Source: Microscillaceae bacterium (GTDB lineage: Bacteria > Bacteroidota > Bacteroidia > Cytophagales > Microscillaceae). From it: 64,000 nucleotides of DNA. Below, in pieces: positions 34,642 through 43,104 of this stretch. The translations under genes were made by a program, and so were the position numbers. The notes under the pieces are model-generated. The model made no database searches and was not told where the DNA came from. It saw only the letters and a program-made list of their open reading frames with translations. The DNA lies in the NCBI GenBank assembly GCA_011390205.1, contig JAABSX010000004.1, forward strand, positions 104,195 to 168,194, read 5' to 3'. Numbering within the stretch: position 1 is the first letter of the stretch; each line of letters opens with the position of its first letter.

Positions 34642-36885
34642 TTAAAAATAAATGTTTTCTCCATCAAAATCAATGCTCAGTGTAGTATCTCTGAGTGTAG
34701 GCTCTTGCATGAGTTTGCGGGCAAGTGGTGCAACCAAAAGACGCTCTATCTCGCGCTGGAGCGGTCTTGCACCGTATTTTTTATCAAAACCCTGCTCTGC
34801 TATATAAGCAATGAGGGCTTCGGTAAATCTAAGTTTTAGACCCCGCTGCTGCAAGCCTGCACGCTTTTCTATGTCATCTAATTCATACCGAGTGATTTCT
34901 TGAATGGTTTCGGCATCCAGAGGGTTGAAAATCAAGCAGCTATCTATTCGATTATAAAATTCAGGTCTAAAAAACGCTTTGATATCCGCTTCAAAGTCTT
35001 GCTCCTGATACTGTCTGAAGCCCAGTGAGCTGCGTTGTGTAGTCCCTAAGTTAGAGGTCATGATGATGATGGTATTTCGGAAGTCCGTCATTCTGCCTGC
35101 CGAATCCAGCAAAATTCCCTCGTCTAGCACTGTCAGTAGGGCATCAAAAATTAAGGGGTTGGCTTTCTCTATTTCGTCTAGTAGCACCACGCTGAATGGT
35201 TTTTCACGGACATGCTGTACAAGCTTGCCTTCTGAGCCGATGAGCCTGTAAATCTGCCCTCCGTGCTGAAACTCACTCATATCTAAGCGAATCAACGGAC
35301 GGTATTGCTGCCCCATCCCAAAAAAATACGCTGAAATGGCATTGGCAGTTGCAGTCTTGCCCACACCTGTAGGGCCTGCAAAAATAAGGGTAGCTACAGG
35401 CTTATGAGGGTCATTTAGCCCTGCTTTGAATACCTTGATGAGCGAGGCAAGTTTGTGTATGACGTGGTCTTGCCCTTTGATACGCTCTTTAAAAAAATCA
35501 AACAGTACCTCATCATCTAACAAGACATCATCTCGCAGCAAAAAATCTGGAATACCTGATTGCTGAGAAAAGGTATGAATTACATCTAGGTGGTCTAAGC
35601 TTGCTTGTTTTTTGAGAATGGCTTCTGCCGTACATTTTTGCAAAAAACGAAGTGCTTTTCCTGGAAAATTATCATAACGCACAAAGCGGTCTAGCAGCAC
35701 ATAGCTTGTCTCTAGGGCTTGCTGTGTAAAAGTAACATGGTGATGTTTTTGACTGTATTCTTGGTAATAATTAAAAATTCTGAGTGTAGTAGGGATATCC
35801 ATCTCCTCTACTTTAATGATTCTGAAATAATCCACAAATCCAGGCAGGAGGCGGCGCATGACCTCTAGCTGCTCGGGGGTTACTTCACTGAGCATCCTGA
35901 GCTGTCCTTTCCTGATAAAAGAAGTCATAAAAGAAGCCATAGAATCTTCTGGGCCTTCTCCTCCGGTGAGTGCGAGCATCACAAAATTTTCTATCCAAAG
36001 GATTCCTTTGACGAGCTGCAGGTCTTCTATCAGGTCTTCACATATCATCTGCCACTCGCCTAAGTAGCGTGCCTTTGCGATAATGCGTGCTGGGGCACTC
36101 TGCCAGAAAGTATTTCTTTCAAGGGGTTCAAGGCTTTTCTGGGCAGTGCTTACCTGCCTAATCATATCTCTGATGAGGGCACTTTTGCCTACACCGCTTT
36201 TGCCTACGAGGAGTACGTTTGCATGCTCCTGGATAAGGTAATTTTGGAGCATCTGCACTTTTGCACCTTGCTCCCAAGCCACATCAGGGGCGAGGCTTTT
36301 GTTCTGACGGCGTGCTTGGGGCAGTTTTTCGGCGATGCCTGCCAATGTCTTGGCATCATTGCCAAAATCCCAGCTCATATTTTTAGTTTTTTTAGGCTTG
36401 GCAATGCGTACATTGATAAGGTCTAGCTGAGGTTCTTCGGGCAAAATCATTCGATAAATCTCACTTGGAGGCATCTGATGCAAGATGTCCTTTGAAAAAT
36501 GCTCTACCAGCTTCTCTATGTCGGAGAGGTTATAAAAATAAAAACTTTTCTCTAACAAGGGTAAAAAACATTCAAAATACCCTTCTGTGGTCTTGCCATA
36601 GACAGCATCTATGGGTACTTCTACAGTCTCGATGACAGGATAAATCCTGCCCCCCTCATGAAAATGAGGCCTGACGGCAAGCTTGAATCTTTTAAACCTA
36701 ATCTGCTGAATGGCAGGCTGAAAAAAGTAGGAATCTTTGAGTTGTTTTTCTATGTATTCTGTAAAATCAGCCTTCAGGCTTCGTAAGTTATTGGCTACTA
36801 GCTGCATACCTGTGCCGACAAGACAGCCAAGAAAAGCCTCATTTTGGATTTTCCAGTAGATTAAAGGATATTCAATGATTCTCAT
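34642..36885 (-). CDS. Clp-like double AAA+ ATPase with degenerate first Walker B
   Basis: A 747-residue AAA+ protein of the ClpA/ClpB class, probably a cytoplasmic unfoldase. The first AAA domain has Walker A LLVGKSGVGKSALI (Lys234) and a pore-like ARYLGEW, but where Clp proteins have ILFIDE this one has ILWIEN (about 295-300), so the catalytic Asp-Glu are Glu-Asn. The second AAA domain is intact: IFAGPTGVGKTATANAI, VVLLDEIEKANP, and GARPLQREIERL in the D2-small domain. The usual Clp N-domain is replaced by about 170 unrecognised residues, and there is no ClpB middle coiled coil. No obvious IGF/LGF-type ClpP-binding loop was found. It follows the carbamoyltransferase gene by 39 bases. Confidence 0.85.
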   Translation of the reverse strand: MRIIEYPLIYWKIQNEAFLGCLVGTGMQLVANNLRSLKADFTEYIEKQLKDSYFFQPAIQQIRFKRFKLAVRPHFHEGGRIYPVIETVEVPIDAVYGKTTEGYFECFLPLLEKSFYFYNLSDIEKLVEHFSKDILHQMPPSEIYRMILPEEPQLDLINVRIAKPKKTKNMSWDFGNDAKTLAGIAEKLPQARRQNKSLAPDVAWEQGAKVQMLQNYLIQEHANVLLVGKSGVGKSALIRDMIRQVSTAQKSLEPLERNTFWQSAPARIIAKARYLGEWQMICEDLIEDLQLVKGILWIENFVMLALTGGEGPEDSMASFMTSFIRKGQLRMLSEVTPEQLEVMRRLLPGFVDYFRIIKVEEMDIPTTLRIFNYYQEYSQKHHHVTFTQQALETSYVLLDRFVRYDNFPGKALRFLQKCTAEAILKKQASLDHLDVIHTFSQQSGIPDFLLRDDVLLDDEVLFDFFKERIKGQDHVIHKLASLIKVFKAGLNDPHKPVATLIFAGPTGVGKTATANAISAYFFGMGQQYRPLIRLDMSEFQHGGQIYRLIGSEGKLVQHVREKPFSVVLLDEIEKANPLIFDALLTVLDEGILLDSAGRMTDFRNTIIIMTSNLGTTQRSSLGFRQYQEQDFEADIKAFFRPEFYNRIDSCLIFNPLDAETIQEITRYELDDIEKRAGLQQRGLKLRFTEALIAYIAEQGFDKKYGARPLQREIERLLVAPLARKLMQEPTLRDTTLSIDFDGENIYF

Positions 36886-36924
36886 AAGCAGATATTCTTT
36901 TCAATAATAATGTATCAAAACCAG

Positions 36925-37887
36925 CTATTTTACACCCCTCTCTGTGAGGAGTATTTCTTTTAAAATAAGTTGTGCAGCCAAGACCCTGTTATGTGCTTGA
37001 GCCCTGAAGAGTGAGTAGGGTTTTTGGAGTAAGCCTTCTTCAAGTCCCATCTCTGACAAAGCTGGCTGGCAGTGCAGCAGGGCAGCCCTCTGTGTCAGGT
37101 GCATCTTATCAGCAGTGAGCTGCCATGCGGGGTCTTTGCATTCTGCTTTTCCTGTGTTCTTGGTAGAAGCCCAGTTAAGTGCCAGCACAAAATCGGCATT
37201 TTCTAGGGCTTTATCGGGGTGATAGCTACTCTTGATGCCCGACAGAAAGGGGTCAAGTAAGCGATAATTAGGTGGGTGTGCCACTGCAAGTTCTACTTCG
37301 GGGATTTGCTTAAAGAGCTCCACAAAAGAGTTGGCATTTGCCTGAGAGGTAGGTTTTTTGTGGGGAATCCAAGTAAGGGCAATCTTTATTTTTTCTTTCT
37401 TTTTATACTCTTCTACACTGAGCCACTGGGCGAGGGCTTCCAGTGGTTTTTGGCTAGGGGATTCTAAATTAATGACAGGCACTTCTGCAAACTCTTGCAA
37501 ATACATCAGGAGTTCTTCTCCAAAATAAGGGTCTTTTGTCTTGCTGTGCCAGTTTACGGGAGCGTACACGGCGAGCATCTCGCAGTAAGCCCCTATAGTT
37601 TGGGCTGTTTCTTTAAGATTTTCAGTTTTGACATAATTTCCCTGATTTCCCACAATGATTTTTTTCCCTTCTCGCCTTAGGTCTATCTGTATGACGTGCA
37701 TTCCGAGCTGTTGGGCTGCTTTTTGGAGGGCAAGCTGTGTGTGCAAATCTTGCTCAAAACTAAGCAGCCCTAGTGTCTGGTATTTGCCTACCAAAGTATG
37801 CAAAAAAGGGTTTTTTTTAAGCCTGTATGCCTCTTCACGGAGTGCGGACAAGGGTGGTAAATCTCTGACAGATAGAAAAAAACGCAT
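36925..37887 (-). CDS. Acetylornithine/ornithine carbamoyltransferase-like protein, altered phosphate site
   Basis: A 320-residue member of the aspartate/ornithine carbamoyltransferase superfamily, nearest in layout to the N-acetyl(succinyl)ornithine carbamoyltransferases of Bacteroidota arginine synthesis: VRDL near the start, TLGLLSFEQDLHTQLALQ, WHSKTKDPYFGEELLMYLQE, VINLESPSQKPLEALAQW, and LLHCQPALSEMGLEEGLL. The carbamoyl-phosphate motif SxRTR of active enzymes is replaced by DLHTQ (residues 47-51), and HCLP reads HCQP. The protein may have lost carbamoyl transfer or use another substrate. It lies between def and the Clp-like gene on the same strand; no other arginine genes are present here. 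Confidence 0.72.
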   Translation of the reverse strand: MRFFLSVRDLPPLSALREEAYRLKKNPFLHTLVGKYQTLGLLSFEQDLHTQLALQKAAQQLGMHVIQIDLRREGKKIIVGNQGNYVKTENLKETAQTIGAYCEMLAVYAPVNWHSKTKDPYFGEELLMYLQEFAEVPVINLESPSQKPLEALAQWLSVEEYKKKEKIKIALTWIPHKKPTSQANANSFVELFKQIPEVELAVAHPPNYRLLDPFLSGIKSSYHPDKALENADFVLALNWASTKNTGKAECKDPAWQLTADKMHLTQRAALLHCQPALSEMGLEEGLLQKPYSLFRAQAHNRVLAAQLILKEILLTERGVK

Positions 37888-37946
37888 CTTTTTGATGGAT
37901 TAATGGTGATAAGCCCTTTGGCTCTTTTCAGGGCTAGGGCTTTTAC

Positions 37947-38498
37947 CTAATCAGGAAACCTCATACGATAATCAGCTTTTACTTTGCCCTTGCTGATTTT
38001 GCTGAGTTTGCCTTTAAGGAGTCTTTTTTTGAGAGGGGAGAGATAGTCCGTAAACAAAACCCCCTCTATGTGGTCATATTCGTGTTGGATGACCCTTGCA
38101 TTGATGTCATCAAATTCTTTTTCGAATTCATTCCAGTTTTCATCAAAATAATGAATTTTGATTTTCGCCTGTCGGCTTACATTTTCTCTGATATTCGGGA
38201 TACTCAGGCAGCCCTCCTCAAAAGCCCAAGCTGTTCCTTGTTCTTCTAAGATAGTGGGGTTTAGAAACACCTGCTTCATGCCTGTGTTGTCTTCTGCCAT
38301 TTGGGTAGAATCTATGATAAAAAGCCGCAATGCAAAGCTTATCTGTGGAGCGGCAAGCCCTACACCATTGGCAGCATACATAGTTTCGTACATATCCTCT
38401 ATGAGTTTGGGGAGGTCTATTTGAGGGTTTTCTCTGTTAATTTCTTGAGTGCTTTGGCGCAGTATGGGGTCGCCATAGGCTACAATAGGATATATCAT
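37947..38498 (-). CDS. def: Peptide deformylase
   Basis: A 183-residue peptide deformylase, which removes the formyl group from nascent N-termini. All three motifs are intact: GVGLAAPQI (motif 1, Gly45 onward), EGCLSIP (motif 2, metal ligand Cys97), and QHEYDHIEG (motif 3, His139, Glu140, His143). The length fits type I. It follows ruvX by 111 bases on the minus strand and precedes the carbamoyltransferase-like gene by 59. Confidence 0.97.
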   Translation of the reverse strand: MIYPIVAYGDPILRQSTQEINRENPQIDLPKLIEDMYETMYAANGVGLAAPQISFALRLFIIDSTQMAEDNTGMKQVFLNPTILEEQGTAWAFEEGCLSIPNIRENVSRQAKIKIHYFDENWNEFEKEFDDINARVIQHEYDHIEGVLFTDYLSPLKKRLLKGKLSKISKGKVKADYRMRFPD

Positions 38499-38609
38499 AC
38501 AAATCAGAATTATATCAATAATTATCTTTTGGTATTTAAAATTTTGCTTTTGCGAAGATATTAAATTAATACATAATATGCTTGTGCTGAGGTCGTAGTT
38601 CTTTAATAT

Positions 38610-39029
38610 TCACTGGGCTGCTTGGCTTTCTATGAAAGATTGTAAAATCAGAACGGCACTCACTTTGTCGATATTTCCTTTTTCTCTTCTATATTTTTTA
38701 GAAGTGCCAGCGGCAATCATGGCATTGAGTGCCATTTTGGAGGTAAAGCGTTCATCGTGAAAATGCAGAGGGATGGCAGGATATTTTTTTTGAATGCTTT
38801 TGCCAAACTGCTCTACGGCGGCAGTAGAGTCTGTGGGGTTTCCTTGCAGATTACTGGGCAAACCCAGCACGATGCCCTCGACCTCCTCTTGGCTCAGGTA
38901 TGTTTTTAGATACGTAAAAATATCTGCAGTAGGCACTGTGTCAAGTGCTGTAGCGATGATTTGCAGAGGGTCTGTTACAGCAATGCCTGTTCGCTTGAGT
39001 CCGTAATCTATTGCAAGAATTCTAGCCAT
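38610..39029 (-). CDS. ruvX: Holliday junction resolvase RuvX (YqgF)
   Basis: A 139-residue RNase H-fold protein. MARILAIDYGLKRTGIAVTD contains the first catalytic Asp7, VLGLPSNLQGNPT the second strand, FHDERFTS the conserved His-Asp-Glu, and GNIDKVSAVLILQSFIES the last acidic helix. YqgF proteins act in rRNA 3' maturation and possibly recombination. The gene starts 6 bases after the hemerythrin-domain gene ends and may be cotranscribed with it. Confidence 0.95.
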   Translation of the reverse strand: MARILAIDYGLKRTGIAVTDPLQIIATALDTVPTADIFTYLKTYLSQEEVEGIVLGLPSNLQGNPTDSTAAVEQFGKSIQKKYPAIPLHFHDERFTSKMALNAMIAAGTSKKYRREKGNIDKVSAVLILQSFIESQAAQ

Positions 39030-39035
39030 AAAGTA

Positions 39036-39791
39036 TCAGTTATTTTTCGCCTGTCTTCTGAGCATTTCTTTGACGAGATTCTCTAGCCGCAACCCTTTGG
39101 GCATAAGCAGCTCATCTTCTATCTGTGCGTGTACTTTCAAATCTTCTTCTAAGGCTTCTAGCTCAGAGAAGAGTACTTGCAGATGTAGTGTAGGGTTTTT
39201 GCCCAGTTCGTAATCACGTGTAAACTCTCTGATGCCTCTCATTTCATCATCGTGGCTGTGGTGGTCAAGAGCGAAGAAAGACATGCTATATTTTTTCATT
39301 TGATAATACAGACTTCCCCAGTGATAATCTCCGACAGAAGCACGCTGCAATGTCATGACATACTTAAAAAGTGTATCTTCTTCTTCGTGAATATGGTGAA
39401 TGAAATCTTCTACAAATAGAGGAAACAATACTTTTAAATCTCTGACAAGGCCTGCATTGGGGATTAAATCCTCATTCAAGTCTTCTATCAAACGAGCCAT
39501 GTAAGGCAATTTCTGACAGATGAATCGGTGGTGAGCATGCTTGAGGTATTGTATAATTAAATCTACAGGATAGTTGCTCAGGTTGTTTCGTGTGAGTGAA
39601 GGCTTGCGAATAGACTCAAGCTCTCTCTGCAGCTGCTGCACATCTAAGCCTCTCTGTATGCATACTTCTTCTAAGGTGTTTTCTGGATAATCATAAAATG
39701 ATACCCCAAAATAATGCAATACATACCCAAATACATAATCTTCTGAGACGAGGTCATTGATTTTTTTATTGACCAAATTTTCCATATACAA
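39036..39791 (-). CDS. RIC/ScdA-like hemerythrin protein
   Basis: A 251-residue cytoplasmic protein of the repair-of-iron-centres type, which in other bacteria restores Fe-S clusters after nitric oxide or peroxide damage. The N-terminal 60 residues look like the ScdA_N/DUF542 domain (VLHYFGVSFYDYP then TLEEVC), but without the Cys-Cys pair. The hemerythrin part carries di-iron ligands in LKHAHHRFI, EDFIHHIHEEEDTLF, DHHSHDDE and HAQIEDELLMP. The start may be Met1 or Met3 (39785). A -7 box and an FNR-like palindrome lie upstream, and both are duplicated with an N-terminal gene fragment near 45 kb. ruvX follows after 6 bases. Confidence 0.85.
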   Translation of the reverse strand: MYMENLVNKKINDLVSEDYVFGYVLHYFGVSFYDYPENTLEEVCIQRGLDVQQLQRELESIRKPSLTRNNLSNYPVDLIIQYLKHAHHRFICQKLPYMARLIEDLNEDLIPNAGLVRDLKVLFPLFVEDFIHHIHEEEDTLFKYVMTLQRASVGDYHWGSLYYQMKKYSMSFFALDHHSHDDEMRGIREFTRDYELGKNPTLHLQVLFSELEALEEDLKVHAQIEDELLMPKGLRLENLVKEMLRRQAKNN

Positions 39792-39836
39792 CGCAATTAA
39801 AACTTATAGCACATTATCCATACTAGGTCTTATATA

Positions 39837-39844
39837 CAAATATA
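39837..39844 (-). promoter_or_regulatory. -7 box of the RIC-like gene
   Basis: TATATTTG on the minus strand, 46 bases before the first ATG. The duplicated copy near 45 kb reads TATATTTT here, with one mismatch at the G. Confidence 0.5.
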
Positions 39845-39905
39845 ATGAGATTATCTGTAAATTATTGGATGTGTCAGGCTTCTTTTCCTCAAATGGAATC
39901 TATAT

Positions 39906-39919
39906 ATGACATAAATCAT
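39906..39919 (-). promoter_or_regulatory. FNR/Crp-like palindrome upstream of the RIC-like gene
   Basis: ATGACATAAATCAT resembles FNR-type sites (TTGAT-N4-ATCAA), with TGA-N6-TCA half sites. The same 14 bases occur at the same distance (about 120 bases) upstream of the truncated duplicate, although neighbouring bases have diverged. Confidence 0.4.
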
Positions 39920-39988
39920 CATTTGGAATATATGGTATGAGCTAGTAGCTCGTATTACAGGACGCTAAGTAGCTTTTTTGTATGATAA

Positions 39989-40171
39989 AAAACATGTGTA
40001 TTTGAAGAGACCAATTATTACATAAAGATAAGAAGACAATTACTTGACCCAGCAACTCTCACGAATTATAATTCAAGTGGATTATTTGATACTTTACAAG
40101 AGGTAGGTGGTGCTTGGGAAGAGAATGATAGCGAAAATTTAGAAGATATTTTAAATATACTGACTCCATGA
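39989..40171 (+). pseudogene. C-terminal remnant of an unidentified gene
   Basis: About 58 codons with normal-looking content, including IRRQLLDPATLTNY, SSGLFDTLQEVGGAW and ENLEDILNILTP, ending at TGA 40169. There is no start codon after the preceding in-frame stop, so only the end of a former gene remains. The family is not recognised. Confidence 0.35.
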
Positions 40172-40312
40172 TAAAAGTAATTGGAACACGGATTTAACAG
40201 ATTTAACTGATTTACACTGGTAAGAACCAGAATGGATGCTTCAAATTTAGGTTTATCTATATACTAAAGGCACTATAAAACACCCACAAAAACAATACAA
40301 TGGAATATCAAA

Positions 40313-40684
40313 ATGGGCATTGCGGTCATTATGGGTACGCAGCGAATCACTCGCTTGGTAGGAATTGCCGCCGCCAAAGAAATGACCCTTTTGGGAGAGT
40401 TCTTTGATACAAAAAAAGCCGATAAATATGGGTTATTAAATAGACTTGTAGCCCACAATCAACTTGACAATGAGGTAAAAATGCTCACCGATAAATTTCG
40501 TTATCTTCCACCTCTCACGATTCGTATTGCTCGGCAAATCATAGAAGAAGGCACTGACCTTAGCAGCAGAGAGAGCCAAGAATTAGAAACTCGCCTGCAA
40601 AGCTCATTAATCGGAAGCCCATACTGGGCAGAAGCTGTGCAAAGTTATTTTCAAAAGCGAAAGCCTAATTTTAGAACGGAGTAA
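40313..40684 (+). pseudogene. Enoyl-CoA hydratase/isomerase, C-terminal half
   Basis: 123 codons matching the second half of crotonase-fold enzymes: IKMGIAVIMGTQRITRLVGIAAAKEM (two short parts of one motif), then the helices DTKKADKYGLLNRLV and HNQLDNEVKMLTDKF and the C-terminal LESRL-like ELETRLQSSL. A full enzyme has about 255-260 residues; the oxyanion-hole region and first half are missing, and an in-frame stop lies about 45 bases upstream. The remainder is intact, so the truncation may be fairly recent. Translation from ATG 40313 is possible but a functional enzyme is not expected. Confidence 0.75.
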
Positions 40685-40706
40685 CAGAGTAAACTGATTT
40701 TCAATA

Positions 40707-42788
40707 TTATGCCTTTGGTAGGGTAAAGTAAAAAGTACTTCCTACATCTTCTTGGCTTTCTACCCAAAGTTGACCTCCATTTTTTTCTACAAAATCTTTA
40801 CAAAGTATTAGTCCTAAACCTGTTCCTTTTTCTTTGTGAGTGCCAGGGACACTGATTCCTAAATTCCCAAAAAGATTAGCTTTAATCTGTGCCGACATTC
40901 CTACACCATTATCTTTGATATTAACTTGTACAAGGTTTTCTTGTTGTGATGCTTGTAATCTGATTTTACCTTTTAAGAGTGTGAATTTGATGGCATTACT
41001 GATGAGATTTCTAAATATAAGTTTGACTTGGTCTATGTCTGCAAAAACAGTGATTGATGCTGGGATTTCATTGATAAGTTCAATCTTTTTAGCTTCGGCA
41101 AGTGTATTCAAGAATTTAATATTTTCTTGGGCTATTTCATGTAAATGAATCTTGCTTGGACTTGTCTGTATGCCATTCATCTGATTGTTTGCCCATAAAA
41201 GGAGATTGTTTAAGGTAAAATGTACGTGCTCTACACTTGTTTTTAGCTTACTAGAAAAAAGTATAAACTCTTCGGGGCTAATTTGCTTATCTTCTAATAA
41301 ACTCAATAAGCCAGTCAATGAATTGATAGGAGAGCGGAGGTCATGCCCTATGATAGCAAAGAGTCTGTCTTTGTCTGCATTCATTTGAGTTAGCTTGATG
41401 GCTTGTTTTTGTATCTCCTCAGTTTGGTTTTTAAGTTGGATATTTTGTGTACTTATAATGTGATTTGCTTTTCGTTCTTGCCGTCTGCTTTGATAGATAA
41501 AGTAAGTCAATGTAGACATTATCAACAGACTAAGAATGATTAGATAGATGATTTTTTCTTGAAAATCTTTTTCTGTTTTGAGTAGCTTTTTATCCTTATT
41601 GAGGATAGAAATTTCTTTTTCTTTACGTTCTATATCAGCTTTAGCTTCTAAACTATTGATGACTCTTGTCTTTTCTATGTTAAATAAAGAGTCATTATTT
41701 TGTCCGTATAATTCGTGATACTCAAGTGCTTTTTGATAGTTTTGTTGTGCTTTATGGTTTTTGTACAAAATCTTACTTAAGGTACTGATTTCTGTCAGCA
41801 CCTTCATTTGTTGTGCGATAGCCAAGCCATTTTTAGCTTGTATAATGCTCTCTGTGTAGTTTTTTTGTGCAAAATATACATTTGCTATTCCTGTATGGTT
41901 ATAGATTTGAATGACGGGATGCTTCATCTCTAGGGCTATACGGTTACTTTCTTCAAAAAACTCTAGGGCTTTATCATATTCACCTTTGTAATAATGTACA
42001 GAACCTATATTATTTAAAGTCTCAAAACTAATGAGGCGGCTGCCTATTTCTTTCTCGATGGCCAATGTTTTATAAAAACTATCTAGAGCTTCTTCATATT
42101 TTTTTTGCTCTGTGTAAATTCCTCCAATATTATGGTAACTACGTGCTATACCTTCTTTATTGTTTGCTTTGATGTTAATTTCTAGGCTTTTTTTGAAGAA
42201 AAATAAAGCTTTATCTACATTTCCTATACTGATTTGTATGCCTGCAATATTATTATAGTTGGCAGCGATAATGGGTAAATTATTTATTTTTTCGGATATT
42301 TTGAGACTTTTATAATAATACTGTAATGCTTTGGAGTAATATCCTTGGTGATTACATACTAAACCTATCTCATTGAGCACATGGCCTATTTCTTTTTGAT
42401 TATTGAGCCTTTGGTAGAGCGCTAGGCTTTTTTCAAGATGTTCCAAAGCCATTTTATGTGCTCCTCTCACTCGATGAATTAGCCCCTGTATTTTTAGCCC
42501 ATCAGCTTGTCCTTGGAGATAGCCTACTTTTTTGCTTTCAGCTACTAATTTCTTCGCATAGTAAGTGGCATCAGTGGATTGGAAAAGAAATAATTGGTAG
42601 GTGAGTTGGCTAAGTGATTTCAGATAAAGTGTATCTTTATTATTTTTATACTTTGACAATAAAGTCCTCAGGCTGTCTGTTTTGTCGGTTTGAGCCCTAG
42701 CTGGCATCATAGACAGAGCACAGAAAAAAACTAACACAATAAATGCCTTTGTAAAGGGAAGAAAATCTTTATAACTATATAGATGCAT
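40707..42788 (-). CDS. TPR-repeat sensor histidine kinase
   Basis: A 693-residue membrane sensor kinase from ATG 42788 (an in-frame start 24 codons upstream is less likely because the signal peptide begins here: FTKAFIVLVFFCALSMMPARAQ). About nine tetratricopeptide repeats fill residues 40-385, for example GHVLNEIGLVCNHQGYYSKA and TLNNIGSVHYYKGEYDKALE. A membrane helix (IIYLIILSLLIMSTLTYFIY) and coiled coil lead to the His of FAIIGHDLRSPINSL. ATPase motifs are RNLISNAIKF, DNGVGM and GTGLGLILCKDF. It has no receiver domain and no adjacent regulator. It belongs to the group of TPR kinases common in Bacteroidota. Confidence 0.9.
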   Translation of the reverse strand: MHLYSYKDFLPFTKAFIVLVFFCALSMMPARAQTDKTDSLRTLLSKYKNNKDTLYLKSLSQLTYQLFLFQSTDATYYAKKLVAESKKVGYLQGQADGLKIQGLIHRVRGAHKMALEHLEKSLALYQRLNNQKEIGHVLNEIGLVCNHQGYYSKALQYYYKSLKISEKINNLPIIAANYNNIAGIQISIGNVDKALFFFKKSLEINIKANNKEGIARSYHNIGGIYTEQKKYEEALDSFYKTLAIEKEIGSRLISFETLNNIGSVHYYKGEYDKALEFFEESNRIALEMKHPVIQIYNHTGIANVYFAQKNYTESIIQAKNGLAIAQQMKVLTEISTLSKILYKNHKAQQNYQKALEYHELYGQNNDSLFNIEKTRVINSLEAKADIERKEKEISILNKDKKLLKTEKDFQEKIIYLIILSLLIMSTLTYFIYQSRRQERKANHIISTQNIQLKNQTEEIQKQAIKLTQMNADKDRLFAIIGHDLRSPINSLTGLLSLLEDKQISPEEFILFSSKLKTSVEHVHFTLNNLLLWANNQMNGIQTSPSKIHLHEIAQENIKFLNTLAEAKKIELINEIPASITVFADIDQVKLIFRNLISNAIKFTLLKGKIRLQASQQENLVQVNIKDNGVGMSAQIKANLFGNLGISVPGTHKEKGTGLGLILCKDFVEKNGGQLWVESQEDVGSTFYFTLPKA

Positions 42789-43092
42789 TACTCTACCCGA
42801 TGGTTTTTGGATAACTTTGATAATTAGAAAGGAAAGTTGAATTTTGTAGTAACAAAGCACTCAACCCAACTTTTCTTATGGAAAAAAATCCGCTAACAAA
42901 ATTATATGAATTCATCCGAATAAACTAAGTAATCAAGCATAAAAAACGCCAAGGGTTTCTGGTAGACTTGATTTCAGGTTTTATAAAAAATCTTTTGGTA
43001 CATTTTATCAAGTTTGAGGTATTTGGTAGAGCAGTATAATATAAGTTTATAAAAAACATAGAAAAGTATTTATTTATATAGAGATATATACC
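42789..43092. other. Intergenic region left of the IS607 element
   Basis: AT-rich sequence in which I see no gene. The left end of the IS607-type element must lie in the right part of this region but cannot be fixed from one copy. Confidence 0.4.
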
Positions 43093-43100
43093 TATATTTG
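43093..43100 (+). promoter_or_regulatory. -7 box next to the tnpA start codon
   Basis: TATATTTG (TAnnTTTG) ends four bases before the tnpA ATG at 43105, with TTTA about 20 bases upstream of it. As in guaA, transcription would begin at the start codon. Confidence 0.4.
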
Positions 43101-43104
43101 TTTG

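Larger units (their letters stand above)
39792..40312. other. Intergenic region: RIC promoter region plus a decayed fragment
   Basis: The left 130 bases are the upstream region of the hemerythrin gene and are duplicated at 45068-45200. Beyond lies a remnant coding fragment (39989-40171). The rest has no recognised content. Confidence 0.5.
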
